DNA from: Cokeromyces recurvatus
Lineage: Eukaryota; Mucoromycota; Mucoromycetes; Mucorales; Mucoraceae
DNA: 64,000 nucleotides
Assembly (NCBI RefSeq): GCF_025118155.1
Contig: NW_026251407.1
Coordinates: forward strand, 372,001 to 436,000
Direction of reading: 5' to 3'
The translations under genes and the position numbers were made by a program. Under the pieces are notes generated by a model. It did not search any database and was not told the origin of the DNA. It saw only the letters and a program-made list of their open reading frames with translations. Below, piece after piece: positions 60,025 through 64,000 of the stretch (positions within the stretch are counted from its first letter, which is position 1; every line of letters starts with the position of its first letter).

Positions 60025-61032
60025 CTTTAAAGGTAAATACTATTCTTTTATGATGGAAAATTATAAATGTATACATTTTACTTTGATGATTCTAATTCTA
60101 ATACTAACAAGATGTATATTAGGTAAGTGAATATATTCTACCCTGGCTTTTAACGCGTTAATAAAAGGATGGCTACTTTATAATTGTAAGCAAATAAATA
60201 ACAATTACATGTATCTTTTTTTTTTTCATTTACCAAATTATCCTTTTTTTTTTATTCACATTATTTCAGAAGAGGATATCTATGGTACCGAGCTATATCC
60301 ATTACGTATTATTTTTGCTATTTTTGTTATTCTATGTGTACATTTTTGTATGTTAATACATTTTATATGTATTTCATATATATTATATATATTCATTTTA
60401 TAATTGTTTATATATTTCTTTATCCCGAAAAGGAAATAATAAAAGTAAATATTCTATAATCGTTTTTATCAATAATATATAAGCCCCATTATTATCTGTA
60501 GTTTAAAGAAGTGTACAAAATACTAATAAAAAAACGTTTATTTTGAATGTAAAGACCAATAAAACGATATAAGCCATGATCAAATATAGTAAAATGTAAA
60601 GATATAAACCAATGAAAAGCGTATTTTATGAAAGGAAATATTGTAAAAGTGGTTTTTTTACCATGGTAGCATTACCACATTCACTAACATTTCACCATGG
60701 TGATTGTGGAATTAACCACCATAGTTGCATTTACCATATTCACCATGGTGAAACTATAATGAATGTGTTAAATGCTACCATGGTTAAATCCTGGTAAGCG
60801 TTCTAGTTTCATCATGGTAAAACCATATTGAAAGTGGTACATTCACCAATATTTCACTGGGGTGACAGCAGTACTTTACCTCCAATAACAGGTCCTCCAT
60901 CATTGTAACAAACAAAGAGGCATTTTGACTTATGTATCCGTGTAACAGCAAAGTTGGTGTAAAGTTCAAATGACTTTATTTTGTAAGTTTGATGAAACTC
61001 TTTAACTCTTTAACTCTTTTAACTCTTCAATC
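60025..61032. other. Accessory intergenic region with palindromes
   Basis: About 1 kb between the decayed gene (minus) and the nuclease-like gene (plus). T runs near 60218 and 60246. The MITE-like inverted repeat 60659-60787 and related pieces up to ~60880 occupy the middle. Tandem CTCTTTAA-type units (TTTAACTCTT repeated) lie at ~60997-61030, directly before the start codon. Confidence 0.6.
60659..60787. repeat. Imperfect inverted repeat, MITE-like
   Basis: Left arm 60659-60702 (ACCATGGTAGCATTACCACA, then TTCACTAACATTTCACCATGGTG) pairs with right arm 60741-60787 when reverse-complemented, with a few single-base indels over about 45 bases. Both ends and both inner edges carry the palindrome ACCATGGT, and the ~38-base loop contains a smaller palindrome GTGG-AATTA-ACCAC. 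Weaker copies of the same words (TCATCATGGTAAAACCAT, AAGTGGTACATTCACC, TTTCACTGGGGTGA) continue to ~60865. The element can fold into a long hairpin. No target-site duplication was identified. Confidence 0.75.
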
Positions 61033-62703
61033 ATGATTGTAAATTGTCCTTCTGAATATAATCTATATAGAATAGAAGAAAACACAAGCGGTGTTAGCTC
61101 ATTTTTTGAGCAATATAATGCTGTTGACTGGAGCTTCTACAATTATTGTAATTTTCATAGAAATGTCCAAAGCAATATGAACAAACTAAAACAATGTTAT
61201 CACGACGAACTCCAAAATATTAAGAAAGTAAAAAATGTTCCAAATGCAATAAAAGGATATGTTGGAAATTTATATAATGACAATACAAATAAATCGGTAA
61301 TAAAATGCAATAAAAATAATTCTCTTCTCTTAATTCTAATTACTTTATAGAATATGAAGAAACAAAAAAATAGAGAGGTTGCTAGAACCATTAATATTGT
61401 TAATTCCACTGTTGGTGTAGTTGGTGAAAATAGTGGAAATGTTATAATCAATGATGTCAATAACAAGAGAAAAGCCCACGAATTGGAGGAAGAAAAAGAT
61501 AATGAAATAGAAGAAGAAACCAGTGTTTATGCTGTAAACCCTTCATTGCGATCGTTATATCCGTATATTTACCAAGTTTATCGAGGAGAATCTGTTGATA
61601 TCAAAGATATCAAACCTAAATACTGTGGAAATACATTACAGGATATAATTTATAAGCATTGCTATGAATTATTTACAGAGTACAAGAGTATGTCTAAACT
61701 ACAAAGGTCATATTACCATTGCAATTTGTCGGGCATCATCAACTGCCTACATATGAACAATAATTCGCTTACCAATCACATTCCAAAAAAATACATTGAT
61801 AAAGCTTTCAGTAATAAAGCGTTAAATGTTGAAGAGGTAGACATTCGAAATCACATTGCATATTTAAATAATGCCTACAAGGACGATGGAATTGATGGTT
61901 TAAGATTGGCCATTGCGAAACGAAAGTATGAAATGATGTTGGGTAGAACATTTCAAGATGTTATGGTAGATGAAGAATACATGATTTTAGAAATGTTCGA
62001 AATAATGCTGAATGAAGTTGCATTTGGCGACTGCAAGAATAATACAACGGAGATCAATTATTTGAACTATTGGAAGAATGTGCTGGCTGTTACTTTTCGC
62101 GGCAAAGGAATCAAGTTAAGAATCGGAGAAAGCACGTCAGCATCAACTAAATTCGACAGAATGATAAACGAAGTAGAATTTGGAGAAACCTCCACCTATA
62201 TTTCCGGCAGAAAAATAGATTTGATTGTTGAAACAAAGTCAGTCAATACGAAAAACATGCCAATCACAATTGAATTATCTAATGCGGAATTCAAGAAAAT
62301 GGATGTAGATGATGATTTTATTACAATCCAACAAAATAAGAATATCCGTACCAGCAAGAGTATACTATCAAGTATCTTTAGCTTGAATTCTGGTGAACCA
62401 GTAATCGGTTTGGATTTTGTCGGCCTTTCTGGTTATTTATTTAGCGCGCAATATCTTGAAAGTGCCGTCTTTATAACTAGAGAAGCCGACGTTTACCTCC
62501 CTGGCGATACTGTAGATTTCGATGAATTTATGGATAATTGTGAAGAAGTGTTAGCGCTAATTTTTGCTTACAAGAATTATATTGTAAAGCAAGCAGGAGC
62601 CATTGACCAGAAGTGCCGCCTTTTACGAAGACGAAGACTGGTGGCCAGCACAGAAGACAGCCGGGAATATCTTCCTCCCACCTTCTACTCTCCAAAACGT
62701 TGA
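61033..62703 (+). CDS. Orphan protein with PD-(D/E)XK nuclease-like core
   Basis: Two exons, 61033-61296 and 61351-62703; 538 residues. The N-terminal 170 residues are charged (KKQKNREVARTINIVNS, EEEKDNEIEEE). Residues ~365-420 read SGRKIDLIVETKS...ITIELSNAEFKK: Asp378, then 22 residues later Glu401-x-Lys403, the spacing of a D...ExK nuclease site, with strand-like segments around it. A following QQNKNIRTSKSIL helix and a hydrophobic SLNSGEPVIGLDFVGLSGYLF region resemble what I remember from multi-copy Mucoromycota proteins of unknown function. The C-terminus has an Arg-rich RLLRRRRL that may be a nuclear signal. The frame is intact. It sits 246 bases from a palindromic repeat and beside a decayed gene, so it is probably mobile or rapidly evolving. 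The nuclease assignment rests on a short motif only. Confidence 0.6.
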
Positions 62704-62798
62704 TCACTAACAATTAAAAGTGTCATAAAATAAAAAATTTATTTTATCGATTTATTGTTGTATTAAGTATACTATTTCCTGAAATTAATGGGACACTT

Positions 62799-62840
<42 letters not shown>

Positions 62841-63098
62841 TAGGAATATTATTAAAAAAAAAACTTACGTCATTTTCTTTTTATCCAATCAAAAAATACT
62901 TGTGGTGATCACACTATTTCATGAGAGAAAAAAAAAACTCTTTCCAGTTTTATTTTTCTTTTAACCAGCTGTTTTTTTAAATTGAATGTAAAGTAGTTAA
63001 TTTTTAAATGTTTCTTTATAGTGCTACTAATTCCAACTGTTTTTATGTATATTTTCATCTCTAATGCAGCTTCTGATTTATGGTGATACCTTTTTATT
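62704..63098. other. Intergenic spacer with A tract and small inverted repeat
   Basis: Behind the stop of the nuclease-like gene: AAGTGTC at ~62719 and its complement GACACTT at ~62792 flank an AT-rich stretch with the palindromic AAATAAAAAATTTATTTT, followed by an A run of ~38 (62800-62837). No gene seen. Confidence 0.5.
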
Positions 63099-63762
63099 TT
63101 ACTTTATTTTATTTTTTTTTTTTTTGTACGGAAAACCGAACTTGGCCGCAAGGTGACCAACGCTTCCTCCTGTTGAAGGACTTTTGTAAGGCAGGGGTAA
63201 GCTAGTTTGGCTCAATCTTGGTTTGGCTTGGGGGCTGTCCTTGTCCTGACCTATTCCATACTCTTGCGGTAGCATATATTGCTGTTTCTTGAGTCTGGTA
63301 GCCTCCAGATTGATACTGTTTCCGATTCAGATGCACAAGAGGAACAAAAACTTGGCCGTAAGGTGACCAACGCTTCCTCCTGTTGAAGGACTTTTGTAAG
63401 GCAGGGGTAAGCTAGTTTGGCTCAATCTTGGTTTGGCTTGGGGGCTGTCCTTGTCCTGACCTATTCCATACTCTTGCGGTAGCATATATTGCTGTTTCTT
63501 GAGTCTGGTAGCCTCCGGATTGATACTTTCCTCTACTGTATTATTTTTTCCTTTTTTTTTTTAGATAACATGTTGAATCAAAATAATTTACTCTATTCCA
63601 AAAAAAAGAACAAGTTTTTTTTCTAGCTGAACTGTATATGCTTTTAGTTTCTTTATTGATTTGTAGGCTTGGCTTAGGTATACTACATGAATCGCCACTG
63701 CTTCTAGAATTGCTTCTGCTGTCACTTTTGGTCTCAAGCTTTTGAAAATAAGCTACTCTCAT
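63099..63762 (-). CDS. Candidate gene with a tandemly duplicated coding module
   Basis: A minus-strand start at 63762 opens a Ser/Lys-rich frame (MRVAYFQKLETKSDSRSNSR...). Downstream two copies of one module (63527-63351 and 63317-63141) are each open in the same frame: INPEATRLKKQQYMLPQEYG... and PLPYKSPSTGGSVGHLTAKF; the second goes on to FGFPYKKKKNKIK and a stop at 63101-63099. As DNA the copies differ at only about two positions. To join the parts one needs a short intron near 63574-63541 (about 34 nt, acceptor AATACAG) and removal of a TGA between modules, possibly by another ~32-nt intron ending GGAAACAG. These introns are speculative. No family recognised; it may be a fragment rather than an active gene. 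Confidence 0.3.
63141..63527. repeat. Tandem direct repeat, two 177-bp copies, period 210 bp
   Basis: Copy 1 is 63141-63317 and copy 2 is 63351-63527. Both start CTTGGCCG(C/T)AAGGTGACC and end GCCTCC(A/G)GATTGATACT; I see two substitutions between them, so the duplication is recent. G+C is about half, far above the surrounding AT-rich DNA. The period of 210 is a multiple of three, and both copies are open on the minus strand in the same frame. Confidence 0.95.
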
Positions 63763-64000
63763 TTGTGAACCTTATTGAAACTATTCACTATATAAATTTA
63801 TAATAAAATTCTTATTTTTTCAATTGCTTTCAATTAAAAAACAAAGAGATACTACTCGTTTATTTTAAAAATGGTTATAGCATACTGTATGTTATTAAGA
63901 TTGCGCTGAGTAACAACCGGGATGCTAACATATACAAATGCTTACTCAAGTAAGTATTGCACGTTTGAATTTATGGAAGAAAAATATGTATTGATATTGT
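63763..64000. other. Right end of window, no gene recognised
   Basis: AT-rich sequence; short frames only (for example a 12-codon frame from 63871). It may contain the promoter of the module gene on the minus strand or the start of a gene beyond the window. Confidence 0.4.

Noticed and set aside
63141..63527. CRISPR-like direct repeats
   Set aside because: Only two long copies with coding-like content, in a spliceosomal-intron eukaryote; no spacer array.

Overview
The window is an AT-rich nuclear contig from a eukaryote, most likely an early-diverging fungus of the Mucoromycota/Mucorales type. The case rests on dense, short spliceosomal introns (mostly 50-90 nt, GT...AG), a fused fungal-type betaine-lipid synthase, fungal-type GPI and amino-acid transport genes, polyglutamine-rich regulators, and fossil DNA transposons. 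There are no prokaryotic features (no operons, Shine-Dalgarno sites or CRISPR), and I recognised no tRNA or rRNA. The phylum is an inference; nothing in the sequence names a species.

Layout. 2.0-6.1 kb (-): full-length ABCB/MDR exporter. 6.6-10.9 kb (-): 16-exon valyl-tRNA synthetase with a mitochondrial presequence, divergent from a D-serine dehydratase-like PLP enzyme (11.0-12.5, +). 12.65-15.6 (-): BTA1-type betaine-lipid synthase. 16.0-18.1 (-): polyQ homeodomain protein. 19.0-20.5 (-): membrane-anchored GDSL hydrolase. 21.8-24.2 (+): vacuolar-type amino-acid transporter. 24.9-26.4 (-): TrhO/rhodanese-family tRNA hydroxylase homologue. 26.55-28.6 (-): inositol/sugar transporter with an HMIT-like Cys loop. 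29.3-31.7 (+): GPI mannosyltransferase (SMP3/PIG-Z). 33.7-41.1 (-): a 2,313-residue protein of unknown function. 44.8-45.8 (+): disordered hypothetical. 46.1-48.7 (+): RNR1. 49.4-50.1 (-): hypothetical. 50.6-51.7 (-): ERI1-type SAP+DEDDh exonuclease. 53.8-54.9 (+): Rab11/Ypt31 GTPase. 55.1-56.6 (+): dysferlin-domain (peroxin-like) membrane protein. The last 8 kb is accessory in character: minisatellite-bearing dispersed repeat, decayed repeated-family gene, palindromic MITE-like element, a PD-(D/E)XK-like orphan gene and a tandemly duplicated coding module.

The housekeeping genes do not form one pathway. Several belong to the endomembrane and lipid system (ABC exporter, BTA1, GDSL hydrolase, SMP3, Rab11, DysF protein) and two to tRNA biology (ValRS, TrhO-like). 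Exon boundaries were worked out by hand from splice consensus, reading phase and protein continuity; each joined model has a total length divisible by three.

The most interesting unexplained signals are: (1) a decayed IS630/Tc1-mariner transposase in the 3.7-kb gap at 41.1-44.8 kb; (2) a ~0.6-kb dispersed repeat present twice, one copy carrying a 7-bp minisatellite; (3) the palindrome plus nuclease-like gene at 60.6-62.7 kb; (4) a 210-bp-period duplicated coding module at 63.1-63.5 kb; (5) long poly(A) runs placed directly behind GT-A at 5' splice sites; (6) hidden open frames without a start codon at 1.0-1.2 and 52.1-52.7 kb. I saw no convincing complete new multi-gene system.
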